Assembly (NCBI RefSeq): GCF_943912825.1
Contig: NZ_CALTUX010000045.1
Location: 1 to 12,188 of the forward strand
DNA length: 12,188 nucleotides
DNA from: an uncultured Anaerococcus sp.
GTDB lineage: Bacteria; Bacillota; Clostridia; Tissierellales; Peptoniphilaceae
Direction: 5' to 3'
Shown: piece by piece, positions 1 through 7,289 of the stretch
Position numbering within the stretch: the first letter of the stretch is position 1
How the letters are laid out: each line of letters begins with the position of its first letter
Position numbers and translations under genes: made by a program
The notes under the pieces: generated by a model
Database searches by the model: none
What the model was told of the DNA's origin: nothing
The model's input: the letters and a program-made list of their open reading frames with translations, nothing else

Positions 1-44
1 CGCCGCCAGCGTTAATCCTGAGCCAGGATCAAACTCTCATAAAA
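1..44 (-). rRNA. rrs: 16S ribosomal RNA, 5' end only (cut by the left edge)
   Basis: Read on the minus strand, the first bases carry the universal 16S start motif AGAGTTTGATCCTGGCTCAG, followed by a GGATTAACGCTGGCGGCG segment. AGAGTTTG corresponds to E. coli position 8 and lies at 37 downward, so the mature 5' end should be near position 44. Only about 3% of the gene is present; the rest continues beyond position 1. The promoters at 291-319 and 386-414 drive it. Confidence 0.97.
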
Positions 45-285
45 AATTTGTATGAGAATCTTCTGATCTAGACTCTTCATTTACATCTGAACTATTTTCA
101 AATGCGTGATTTATTCTTGTATATCAAGAATCATTACTGTAAAGAAATTTAACTAGGTTATAGTTGTTTTATTCTTTAAAGTTTTTGTTTTGCTATTTTA
201 AATAGCTACAAAAACCATTGATATTTAATTTGTATGAAACGCCTTAGCATTTCTGGTTCATGTCTCAGCATTTGTCGTGCTGACT
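45..285 (-). other. rRNA operon leader (pre-16S transcript)
   Basis: This is the transcribed leader between the inferred P2 start (about 285) and 16S. It holds three perfect small hairpins: 265-270 with 278-283 (TCAGCA/TGCTGA) right at the transcript start, 192-198 with 200-206 (GCTATTT/AAATAGC), and 114-119 with 125-130 (TTCTTG/CAAGAA). Between the last two, 138-147 on the minus strand reads TTTCTTTACA, which loosely resembles the boxA antitermination element (CTTTA-CA core). The hairpins sit where boxB-like and RNase III processing structures are expected, but these assignments are inference. No protein or tRNA gene is visible here. Confidence 0.6.
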
Positions 286-290
286 ATTTT

Positions 291-319
291 ATAATACCAC
301 AGGTTTTTTATCTTGTCAA
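291..319 (-). promoter_or_regulatory. rRNA promoter P2 (sigma-A type)
   Basis: On the minus strand TTGACA (314-319) is followed after exactly 17 bp by TATTAT (291-296). This is a full -35 match and a 5/6 -10 match. Upstream lie three T7 runs on the plus strand (323-329, 332-338, 342-348), which are A-tracts on the coding strand spaced about one helical turn apart, as in an UP element. The transcript should start near 285. Confidence 0.88.
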
Positions 320-385
320 GACTTTTTTTCATTTTTTTATGTTTTTTTATCTTGGCGATTAGTTCCTGTCGTATCGACATTTATA

Positions 386-414
386 ACTATAACACCTACT
401 CTTAGCTTTGTCAA
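386..414 (-). promoter_or_regulatory. rRNA promoter P1 (sigma-A type)
   Basis: On the minus strand TTGACA (409-414), a 17 bp spacer and TATAGT (386-391) form a second strong promoter about 95 bp upstream of P2. A-tracts at 416-422, 426-432 and 442-446 precede it with about 10 bp periodicity. Tandem rRNA promoters of this kind are usual in Firmicutes; the pair allows strong, growth-rate-dependent rRNA synthesis. Confidence 0.88.
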
Positions 415-493
415 ATTTTTTTGTATTTTTTTATCTATTTATTTTTGCTTCTTTATATATAAGATTTTTTGTTTCTATCTATTTCCTATAATG

Positions 494-514
494 AAAAACC
501 CTCCTTAGGGAGGG
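494..514 (-). terminator. Rho-independent terminator of the fusA-like/glgB operon
   Basis: CCCTCC (499-504) and GGAGGG (509-514) form a 6 bp GC-only stem with a 4 nt loop. Read on the minus strand, it is followed by TTTTT (498-494). It lies just after the DUF951 stop codon and separates that operon from the rRNA promoters. Confidence 0.88.
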
Positions 515-523
515 CTTGCGTTT

Positions 524-751
524 TTAGTCTTCTTCTGGCTCGTAGTTTACTATTGATACCATTTTTCCATTCTTATCTTTTATTTTTCTGATTCTTTTAT
601 CAAATTCTAATCTTTTCATCCATATTATCTTATCACAACCAGTACATCTTAGCTTGATGTCTGCTCCTACTCTTTCGATTTGCCAGAGGTTTTCTCCACA
701 TGGATGACCCTTTTTTAGGGTTATTATGTCATCTACTTTATATTTTTTCAT
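524..751 (-). CDS. DUF951 family small protein
   Basis: A 75-residue cytosolic protein of the DUF951 family, whose biochemical function is unknown to me. Diagnostic features are the LKKGHPCG segment (residues 12-19) and a CTGC pair (C36, C39). With C18, these cysteines could make a small zinc- or nucleic-acid-binding fold (inference). The C-terminus is rich in Lys/Arg and then acidic. I chose ATG at 751 because GGGGTG lies about 8 nt upstream and because family members begin shortly before the LKK motif. An in-frame GTG at 760 would add three residues but has almost no room for a ribosome binding site. The gene overlaps the end of the MscS gene by 14 bp, so the two are probably translationally coupled, and it is the last gene before the terminator. 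Confidence 0.88.
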   Translation of the reverse strand: MKKYKVDDIITLKKGHPCGENLWQIERVGADIKLRCTGCDKIIWMKRLEFDKRIRKIKDKNGKMVSIVNYEPEED

Positions 752-1607
752 TTGTTTCACACCCCACTAAGCTGGCTTTTATTTCTCTTTTTTCCATTTC
801 TAGCTTTATTAGCTCTCTTGCTTTTCTTGCTATAGCCCATTGACTGCCTGCTTTTACTACCGCTATCATTCTTACTTTGTATGAGAATTCATCAAAGCTG
901 TTTATTTCAAAAAATTTAAATTCTTCTATGAAGTCTTTTTTGTATTCGCTGTTTTTTAGTTCTTTTGATACTTGGTCTATTATTTCTTTAGCTACCCTTA
1001 AATCCGTATCATAAGATATCCTAAAGGCTACATCTGATTTAGCTGGTCCTCTGTTGAAGTTTTGAACCTTTTCTATTTGTGAGTTTGGGATTATATGGAT
1101 TGACCCGTTGAAGTCTCTTATCTTTGTTGTTCTAAGGTTTAACTCCTCAACTTCTCCTTCTGCACTTGCTGTTTGTATCCATTCTCCTACTCTTATCTTA
1201 TCATCTAGGATTATAAAGGCTCCTTTGATAAAGTCGGTGATTATGGATTGAGATGCAAAAGCTATGGCAAGACCTCCGACTCCTGCTGTGGCTATTAGAG
1301 CTGAGGTGTTTACTCCTAAAGAATCTAATATTCCTATTAGCACTATAAATACTACTACGGTTTTTATTATAGAATAGAGGAGGTTGCCTGCTGTTTTTAT
1401 CTTGGACTTATTTGCTATCTTTCCTGATCTATCGCTTTCTATTAGTTTGTCTATTAGCTTTCTTGCTATTTTTAAGAATACTAGCCCTATTACTATCATT
1501 ATCAGGGTTGAAGCTAATTTTAAGATTAGCTGATTTTTTACCAACTCTGATATGAAAGGAGTTTTTTCTAGGGTATCTGCTATTTGCTCATTTGCTGTTT
1601 CTGTCAA
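738..1607 (-). CDS. mscS: MscS-family small-conductance mechanosensitive channel
   Basis: A cytoplasmic-membrane channel that opens on membrane tension and releases solutes during osmotic downshock. The 289 residues match the compact MscS type. Three hydrophobic segments lie at about 28-48, 78-97 and 102-130. The third holds the pore-lining glycine/alanine-rich helix (AGVGGLAIAFASQS, about 108-121). The conserved beta domain follows (about 131-185, with FIILDDKIRVGEWI and IIPNSQI), then a C-terminal alpha/beta region. The start is TTG at 1605-1607: AGGAG lies about 7 nt upstream, and no nearby ATG has a comparable site. The start overlaps the end of the hydrolase gene by 20 bp and the stop overlaps the DUF951 gene, so expression is probably coupled along the operon. 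The family assignment is firm; the ion selectivity cannot be read from the sequence. Confidence 0.95.
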   Translation of the reverse strand: MTETANEQIADTLEKTPFISELVKNQLILKLASTLIMIVIGLVFLKIARKLIDKLIESDRSGKIANKSKIKTAGNLLYSIIKTVVVFIVLIGILDSLGVNTSALIATAGVGGLAIAFASQSIITDFIKGAFIILDDKIRVGEWIQTASAEGEVEELNLRTTKIRDFNGSIHIIPNSQIEKVQNFNRGPAKSDVAFRISYDTDLRVAKEIIDQVSKELKNSEYKKDFIEEFKFFEINSFDEFSYKVRMIAVVKAGSQWAIARKARELIKLEMEKREIKASLVGCETNEKI

Positions 1608-2112
1608 TTTCTTCTCCTAAGATTTTTTCTATTTCTCTAGCTAGATTTTGATGAAAATCACTTGCTAGATGGATTCCATCTAGGTAATGACCGTCAATTT
1701 GGCTTGCCCTTATATAGTAATCCGCCCTATGTGTTTTTTCTTCTAGGGCCTTTAGTTTTCTATTGACTCCTTCATAGAAGCTGAAGGTTTTTTCTTCTTC
1801 TATATAAGGAGGGCTTATTAGCATCGTTTTTCTTGCTTGAGATATATTTAGTATACTTTTTAGATTCTCTTCTACAAACTCCAGGCTTTTACCATTCATA
1901 AAGTCATTGGTCCCACCAAATATTATAAGAAGGTCTTCTTTTTCTTTTAAATTTTGGTATCTCTTGTATCTGTTTAACATTTCTTCTGTTGTTGATCCAT
2001 TTACCCCAAGGTTTTTAATATCAAAACCCGCCTTTTGTAAAAAGCGGGTGTATGATTTTTCTTCTACTAAATAGCCTTGAGTAAAAGAATCTCCTAATGC
2101 TATTATTTTCAT
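1588..2112 (-). CDS. SGNH/GDSL-family hydrolase (esterase/lipase-like)
   Basis: A 174-residue hydrolase with all four SGNH blocks: GDSF with the nucleophile Ser9 (block I), NLGVNG with Gly36 (block II), FGGTND with Asn69 (block III) and DGIHL with Asp145 and His148 (block V). Family members cleave ester bonds in lipids, thioesters or acetylated sugars; the substrate here is unknown. No signal peptide is visible, so it should act in the cytosol. The ATG overlaps the stop of the branching enzyme gene in a TAATG junction, with AAAAGG upstream, which suggests translational coupling. A role in removing acyl groups from a carbohydrate is possible from context only. Confidence 0.9.
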   Translation of the reverse strand: MKIIALGDSFTQGYLVEEKSYTRFLQKAGFDIKNLGVNGSTTEEMLNRYKRYQNLKEKEDLLIIFGGTNDFMNGKSLEFVEENLKSILNISQARKTMLISPPYIEEEKTFSFYEGVNRKLKALEEKTHRADYYIRASQIDGHYLDGIHLASDFHQNLAREIEKILGEEIDRNSK

Positions 2113-4103
2113 TATTTGACCTTTTTTAAGACTAGGGCTGTTCTTGATGGTATATAAATTTTTATTCCATCATAGTCTGTGCCCGGAAGTTTTTCTGTTG
2201 TATATGTTACATCGTGGCTTATTCTGCCAAAACCACCAAATCTAAATTCGTCAGAGTCCATTAGAACCTTGAATTCTCCTATATCGTGGATTGGTAGGTG
2301 GAAAGATTCATAGGAATCTGTTGGATGGAAGTTAAATAGGTAGACTAGGTCTCCATTTCTGAAGGCTATTATCTTTCTATCGTTGTCTAACCATAGCCTG
2401 TAGGTTGTTTTTCCTAGTTGATGGTATTCTTTTACAAATTCTATCATAGCCCTATCAAATTCGTTTAGGTATTGGTATTTTAGATAGTCTGCATCGGCTA
2501 AGGACCACATACGGCGAGCGTAATGATAGGAAAAGCCGTTGCCTTCTCTTGGGAAGTCTATCCATTCTGGATGACCAAATTCATTGCCCATGAAATTTAG
2601 GTAACCATCTGTTCCCATTGATATAGTTATCCATCTTATCATCTTGTGGAGGGCTATGGCCCTGTCGATAATTAGGTTGTGGCTATCTTTAGACATGGAA
2701 TCGTACATTTCCTTATCTGCTAGCCTGAAGATGGTTGTTTTTGAACCTACTAGGGCCTGGTCGTGACTTTCTACATAGCCAATTCTTTTTTCGTTTGGTC
2801 TGTGGGTTGTAAGTTCGTACCACATATTGGATAGGTTCCAGTCGTAGTCATTTTTATCTAGGGCTTTTTCCCAAAAATCTGGCATGCCCATGGCTAGTCT
2901 ATAATCAAAACCTATGCCGCCCTGGCTTACTGGCAAGCACATACCTGGCATACCTGACATATCTTCTGCTATGGTTATAGCATTTGGTTTGATTTCTCTA
3001 ATTAATTCATTGGCCATTTGCAAATAATTTAAGGCATCTATGTCTGTATTCATTGAGAAATATTTGCCATAATTGTCAAAGGCCTCACCCCTACCGTGAT
3101 CTCTGTAGATCATGGAGGTGACCCCATCGAACCTAAAACCATCAAAGTGGTATTCTTCTAGCCAATATTTGACATTTGATAGAAGGAAGTGGTTGACTCC
3201 TGCCTTGTGATAGTCAAAAAGCTTAGAATCCCAGTCTGGGTGATTACCTTCATCTCCAGCGTGGAAAAATTGATAATCTGTTCCATCAAATTCGTTGATT
3301 CCTTCGGCTGTATTTTTGACTGAATGAGAATGAACTAGGTCCATTATCACATTTAGACCCATTTGGTGAGCTGTGTTTATCAAACTCTTTAGGTCGTTAT
3401 TTTCCCCATACCAAGATGATGGTGCGAAGAAATTTGAGACTTGATAGCCAAATGATCCATAATACGGATGTTCGGCTATAGCCATAAGTTGAACTGTATC
3501 ATAGCCTGCCTTTTGTATTCTTGGCAAGATATATTTTTCAAATTCTTTGTAGGATGATACCTTGCCTTCTTCACCTGCCATTCCTATGTGGGCTTCATAG
3601 ATTAATGGATTGTCTTTTTTTATTTCAAAATCTTGGTCTGTCCACTCAAATTCTTTTCTTTGATTTTCTAAAATCATTGCATAGTCAAAGTCTTCGTTTC
3701 TTTCAACTCTTCTTGCATAAAGTGGTATTCTTTCTGATAGTCTACCATTTGCATCGACTAGGACTTTTATCCTTGATTTGTGTGGTATTGTCCTGATTCC
3801 TTCGACAAAGATTTCCCAATCTTCGTCATTTATTTTGTGGAGAGGATGGGAGTGCTTGTCCCATCCATTGAAATCTCCTATTAGGTAAAGACCGTCAGCA
3901 TTTGGTGCCCACTCTCTATATATCCAGCCTCCTTTTACCTTATGAAAGCCGTAGTAATTATGGGCATTGGCAAAATCTTTAAGTGATTTGCCATCTGCTA
4001 AGAACCTATTTTTTTGCTCTTGTAATCGATCCATCCTTAGATTAATATCATTTTCATAATCACTCAAATAAGGGTCAATATCGAGTATTTCCCATCTTGC
4101 CAT
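2112..4103 (-). CDS. glgB: 1,4-alpha-glucan (glycogen) branching enzyme, eukaryotic-like GH13 type
   Basis: This enzyme makes alpha-1,6 branches by cutting and transferring alpha-1,4-glucan chains. The 663 residues comprise an N-terminal CBM48-like region (about 55-115, with YREWAPNADGLYLIGDFNGW), the GH13 barrel (about 165-560) and a C-terminal beta domain. Catalytic residues can be placed: nucleophile D326 in DGFRFDGVTS, acid/base E380 in TIAEDMSG, and D448 in ESHDQALVG, plus the DLVHSH motif (255-260). The motif wording (YEAHIGM, LMAIAEHPYYGSFGY, GGIGFDYRLAMGMPD, ESHDQALVG) resembles the eukaryotic/GBE1 subgroup (GH13_8) rather than the common bacterial GlgB. ATG has GAGGAAAT upstream. It lies 11 bp after the EF-G-like gene. 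No glgC, glgA or glgP gene is in the window. Confidence 0.95.
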   Translation of the reverse strand: MARWEILDIDPYLSDYENDINLRMDRLQEQKNRFLADGKSLKDFANAHNYYGFHKVKGGWIYREWAPNADGLYLIGDFNGWDKHSHPLHKINDEDWEIFVEGIRTIPHKSRIKVLVDANGRLSERIPLYARRVERNEDFDYAMILENQRKEFEWTDQDFEIKKDNPLIYEAHIGMAGEEGKVSSYKEFEKYILPRIQKAGYDTVQLMAIAEHPYYGSFGYQVSNFFAPSSWYGENNDLKSLINTAHQMGLNVIMDLVHSHSVKNTAEGINEFDGTDYQFFHAGDEGNHPDWDSKLFDYHKAGVNHFLLSNVKYWLEEYHFDGFRFDGVTSMIYRDHGRGEAFDNYGKYFSMNTDIDALNYLQMANELIREIKPNAITIAEDMSGMPGMCLPVSQGGIGFDYRLAMGMPDFWEKALDKNDYDWNLSNMWYELTTHRPNEKRIGYVESHDQALVGSKTTIFRLADKEMYDSMSKDSHNLIIDRAIALHKMIRWITISMGTDGYLNFMGNEFGHPEWIDFPREGNGFSYHYARRMWSLADADYLKYQYLNEFDRAMIEFVKEYHQLGKTTYRLWLDNDRKIIAFRNGDLVYLFNFHPTDSYESFHLPIHDIGEFKVLMDSDEFRFGGFGRISHDVTYTTEKLPGTDYDGIKIYIPSRTALVLKKVK

Positions 4104-4114
4104 AGTATTTCCTC

Positions 4115-6175
4115 TTAGTCTTTCTTGTAATTTTCTATTACTTTTTGGGTTATTTCTTTTGGAACTTCTTCATATCTTACAAAGTCCATTGAGAAGCTTC
4201 CTCTTGCTGATGTTTGGCTTCTTAGGTCTATTGCGTAGGTTAGAACTTCTGAAAGTGGTGCTTCTGCTTTTATTATTTGGCTACCATCTTCTTGTGGTTC
4301 CATACCTAAGATTCTTCCACGTCTCTTATTCATATCTCCCATTACATCACCCATGTTAGCATCTGGAACATTGATTTCAAGAGCCATTACAGGTTCTAAT
4401 AGGATTGGGTCTGCTTCTTCTATACCTTTTTTGAAGGCTATTCTTGCTGCAGTTTTGAAGGCTTGTTCGTTAGAATCTACTGGGTGGTAAGAACCATCAT
4501 AAAGGGTTGCCTTTACTCCTGTTACCTTAAAGCCTGCTAGTGGGCCTTCTAGTAGAGATTCTTCTAGACCTTTTTCTACAGCTGGGAAGTAGTTTTTAGG
4601 TACTGCTCCACCGAATACTTCTTCATCAAAGACAAAGTCTTCTTCTGTTGGTTCAAATCTGATAAATACATCACCATATTGACCTGCACCACCGGATTGT
4701 TTTTTGTGTTTACCTTGAACATCTGATTTGCCCTTGATTGTTTCTCTATAAGGGATTCTATATTCTACTATTTCTGTATTTACAGAATAATTATCTTTTA
4801 GCTTATCCATTATTACTTCAAGCTGAACATTACCAAGACCTGATAGAACTTGTTGGCTTGTTTCTCTGTTCATCTCGTTGTTAAAACTTGGATCTTCTTC
4901 AGCTAGTTTTTGAAGAGCTTCAGAAATCTTATCCTCATCTGCACGGCTTACAGCCTTGATTGCGTAGAATAGGACTGGTTTTGGATATTTAACTTGTTTA
5001 TAAAGAATTTTGTTTTCTTTAGTGCAAAGTGTATCGCCAGTAGAAGTTGCTTCTAGTTTAGCAAAGGCTCCTATATCACCAGCTACGACCTTATCTGTTT
5101 TTATTTGTTCATTTCCTCTTAGGTAGAAGAGTGAAGCTATCTTTTCATCTCTATCTTTACTTGCATTATAAAGCTTGTCATCTTTTGAAATTGAACCTGA
5201 TAGGACTTTAAAGATTGAAATCTTTCCTAAGAATGGGTCTGCTAGGGTCTTAAATACTACTGCAGAGAATGGCGCATCTTCTTTTGCTTCAAAAGCCTCA
5301 TAACCATCTGCCACCCTAAAACCTATATTTGCAGCTTCATCATCGATTGCTGGCATGTATTTGATTATGCAGTCAAGTAGGCTTGTTAGGCCAATCATTT
5401 TTTCTGTAGAACCAGCTATAAGTGGAACTACTTTACCATTTAGGATTGCCTTTGATAGACCTTCTCTGATTTCTGCTTCTGAGAATTCTTCGCCTTCAAA
5501 GAATTTTTCCATTAGGGCATCATCACTTTCAGCGACAGCTTCTATGACTTGGTTGTAAACTTCTTCAACTTCTGCCATTCTTATTTCTGGGATTTCAGCT
5601 TCTGCCTTTTCATCATTGTGATAGGTGTAGGCTTTTTTATCCATGACATCTATGATACCTTCGTATTCATCGCCTTCGCCAAGCATTAGGGTTAGAGGAA
5701 TGATATTTTTACCAAATTCTATGTGAAGGTCACTTACAACCTTATTAAAATTAGCGTTTTCCTTATCAAGTTTGTTTACAAAAATAATGGAAGGTAAGTT
5801 AATTTTTTGAGTATATTTCCAATATTTTTCTGTACCAACTTCTATGCCCTTTTCACCATCTATTACAAAGAGAGCTGATTCTGCTGCCCTTAGAGCCTGC
5901 AATACTTCACCCTCAAAGTCAAAAAATCCTGGAGAATCTATGAAATTTAGTTTATAATCGTTGTATTCTATCGGAATAATTGATGTTTGTAGGGAAATAT
6001 TTCTCTTTTTCTCTTGTTTTTCGTAGTCTGAAACTGTATTTCCAGATTCTACTTTTCCCTTTTTATCGATAACACCAGTTTTAAATAAAAGGGATTCAGT
6101 AAGTGAAGTTTTACCGGCTCCCGAATGCCCTACCAAGGCGAGATTCCTAATCTTAGATGTATTATAGTTTTTCAT
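4115..6175 (-). CDS. Elongation factor G-like translational GTPase (EF-G2 type)
   Basis: A 686-residue, five-domain translational GTPase of EF-G size. The G domain shows GHSGAGKT (16-23), DSPG (80-83) and NKLD (134-137). Domain IV has HKKQSGGAGQYGDV and GGAVPKNYFPAVEKGL; domain V has GDVMGDMNKRRGRILGMEP. Canonical EF-G has RGITI in switch I and DTPGHVDF in switch II. Here they read RNISL and DSPGFFDF, so the catalytic histidine after the glycine is Phe84. This pattern fits the EF-G-like paralog family (EF-G2) rather than the essential fusA product. The start ATG has AGAAGGAGC upstream. It is the first gene of the operon. Its role in translation is uncertain, because some EF-G2 proteins are reported to lack ribosome-stimulated GTPase activity. 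Confidence 0.92.
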   Translation of the reverse strand: MKNYNTSKIRNLALVGHSGAGKTSLTESLLFKTGVIDKKGKVESGNTVSDYEKQEKKRNISLQTSIIPIEYNDYKLNFIDSPGFFDFEGEVLQALRAAESALFVIDGEKGIEVGTEKYWKYTQKINLPSIIFVNKLDKENANFNKVVSDLHIEFGKNIIPLTLMLGEGDEYEGIIDVMDKKAYTYHNDEKAEAEIPEIRMAEVEEVYNQVIEAVAESDDALMEKFFEGEEFSEAEIREGLSKAILNGKVVPLIAGSTEKMIGLTSLLDCIIKYMPAIDDEAANIGFRVADGYEAFEAKEDAPFSAVVFKTLADPFLGKISIFKVLSGSISKDDKLYNASKDRDEKIASLFYLRGNEQIKTDKVVAGDIGAFAKLEATSTGDTLCTKENKILYKQVKYPKPVLFYAIKAVSRADEDKISEALQKLAEEDPSFNNEMNRETSQQVLSGLGNVQLEVIMDKLKDNYSVNTEIVEYRIPYRETIKGKSDVQGKHKKQSGGAGQYGDVFIRFEPTEEDFVFDEEVFGGAVPKNYFPAVEKGLEESLLEGPLAGFKVTGVKATLYDGSYHPVDSNEQAFKTAARIAFKKGIEEADPILLEPVMALEINVPDANMGDVMGDMNKRRGRILGMEPQEDGSQIIKAEAPLSEVLTYAIDLRSQTSARGSFSMDFVRYEEVPKEITQKVIENYKKD

Positions 6176-6223
6176 ATATTGCTCCTTCTTGGACTTGTTG
6201 TTAATTTTGTGTCCATTTTTATT

Positions 6224-6253
6224 TTTATACTATAATTATATAATAACTTGCAA
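6224..6253 (-). promoter_or_regulatory. Candidate promoter of the EF-G-like/glgB operon
   Basis: On the minus strand TTGCAA (6248-6253), an 18 bp spacer and TATAAA (6224-6229) fit a sigma-A promoter (4/6 and 5/6 matches). The region is so AT-rich that other -10 choices exist. The transcript would start near 6217 and give a leader of about 40 nt before the ribosome binding site. Confidence 0.45.
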
Positions 6254-6295
6254 TAAATTTCTACCCTTTTAAGAAAATGTTTTCACTTTATTGAT

Positions 6296-6333
6296 AAAAA
6301 AGCCCACAGCCTTAGAGCTACAAAAGGGCTTTT
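6296..6333 (-). terminator. Terminator of the PH-domain gene
   Basis: AAAAGCCC (6298-6305) pairs with GGGCTTTT (6326-6333) around a 20 nt loop. On the minus strand the stem runs into a T-run (6300-6296 and on). It follows the PH-domain gene stop by about 55 bp and insulates the EF-G-like operon. The stem symmetry means it could also act on the plus strand. Confidence 0.75.
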
Positions 6334-6388
6334 AGAATTTATTTTAAAATAAAATCTATATGGGTAGACAGTTTGTACTTACTTTTTC

Positions 6389-6778
6389 TTAAAGTACATA
6401 TGAGCTTATAACCTTTGAGATGCTAACTATATCAACGCTGGTTTTAAAGTCAAACGAAAGAGACTTACCATCATTAAAGGCAAGGAAAAGCTCACTATCA
6501 ATGTCCAAAACACCTGCAGTTTCAACACCAAAATATTGGATCTTTGAATAAGGATAAGAAATATAAGCTCTCTTTTTGCCGGTAATCCCTTGAACATTGA
6601 CGACAAGAATCCTCTTATTAGAAAAAACAACCTGGTCTCTAATTGTCTCAAAGGCAGATATGATTTCCTCGCCATCTACAAAAAAATCTAAAAGCTCACT
6701 TCTTACCTTAGATGGGTCAATCTCTTTCAAGTTAAAAGCATTAGAATCTCCCCAAAGACCTGTACTAATTGTTGCCAT
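6389..6778 (-). CDS. Bacterial PH-domain protein (bPH_1, formerly DUF1696 type)
   Basis: A 129-residue soluble protein that matches the bacterial pleckstrin-homology-like family. Characteristic parts are FSNKRILVVNVQGITGKK (about 52-69), the SYPYSKIQYFGVETAG segment (about 74-89) and the LDIDSELFLAF strand. Such proteins fold as a single PH-like beta barrel and often form ring oligomers; their cellular role is mostly unknown. No membrane segment or catalytic residue is visible. ATG at 6778 has AAGGAG at good spacing. The gene sits alone between two terminators (6871-6905 and 6296-6333), so it should be transcribed by itself, but I could not find a convincing -35/-10 pair for it. A small hairpin (6794-6799 with 6803-6808) lies just before its ribosome binding site. 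Confidence 0.87.
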   Translation of the reverse strand: MATISTGLWGDSNAFNLKEIDPSKVRSELLDFFVDGEEIISAFETIRDQVVFSNKRILVVNVQGITGKKRAYISYPYSKIQYFGVETAGVLDIDSELFLAFNDGKSLSFDFKTSVDIVSISKVISSYVL

Positions 6779-6870
6779 AATATCTCCTTAAATATATCTT
6801 TTAGATATTTATACCCGTTTTTATCTTGCTTACTTGTTTTGTATATAAATACTTATTATCTATTGCATAG

Positions 6871-6905
6871 AAAAAGTAGATGAGTTTGTGCTTTTCATCT
6901 ACTTT
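6871..6905 (-). terminator. Terminator of the mannose PTS operon
   Basis: A perfect 11 bp stem (6873-6883 with 6895-6905; AAAGTAGATGA/TCATCTACTTT on the minus strand) with an 11 nt loop is followed by TTTTT (6875-6871). It lies 27 bp beyond the ManO stop codon and is the clearest terminator in the window. Confidence 0.92.
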
Positions 6906-6931
6906 GTCCCCAGTCTAAGCCCGATTAAGAC

Positions 6932-7288
6932 CTATCTTTTAAATATTTTCTTTACATAATCCATGATTGTAAGGGATTTTCTTAATTTATCATCAGGTAG
7001 ATACTTATTTATAGCCCTTAAGACTTTTTTGTTATCTTTGGTGTTAAAGATAAAATCGCCGTTTGCCTTGGTGTGGATGACAAATCTGGATATTTTCTTA
7101 TCAAGTATTACCGATGCTGTTATAAGTTTTATTTCCTTATAGGGAATCTGTATAAAATCTCTTACATCTCTTTCGTTATAATATTCTATTGCCTTATTAC
7201 CTATAAGGAGGTCCCCCCTGCTGAGGAGACCTCCCAATAGATTAGCCTTTATTTTAAGATCGACTCTTGAATTTTGGCTTTGGACCAT
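6932..7288 (-). CDS. manO: DUF956 / ManO family protein, mannose-PTS associated
   Basis: A 118-residue protein of the DUF956 family, known as ManO where it follows mannose PTS genes. Diagnostic stretches are the start MVQSQNSRVDLKIKA, the IEYYNERDVRDFIQIPY segment (34-50), KISRFVIHTKANGDFIF (65-81) and KVLRAINKYLP (88-98). In lactic acid bacteria ManO is encoded with manLMN and is thought to modulate that operon; its biochemical action is not established. The ATG comes 1 bp after the IID stop (TAAGATG). No strong ribosome binding site precedes it, so translation probably depends on ribosomes finishing the IID gene. It is the last gene of the operon, before the strong terminator at 6871-6905. 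The sequence has no membrane segment. The basic tail MDYVKKIFKR could contact membrane or RNA (inference). Confidence 0.92.
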   Translation of the reverse strand: MVQSQNSRVDLKIKANLLGGLLSRGDLLIGNKAIEYYNERDVRDFIQIPYKEIKLITASVILDKKISRFVIHTKANGDFIFNTKDNKKVLRAINKYLPDDKLRKSLTIMDYVKKIFKR

Positions 7289-7289
7289 C

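Noticed and set aside
6272..6285. cre-like catabolite repression site (TGAAAACATTTTCT on the minus strand) upstream of the EF-G-like operon
   Set aside because: The central CG is CA and the last base also differs, and such A/T-rich matches are expected by chance here.
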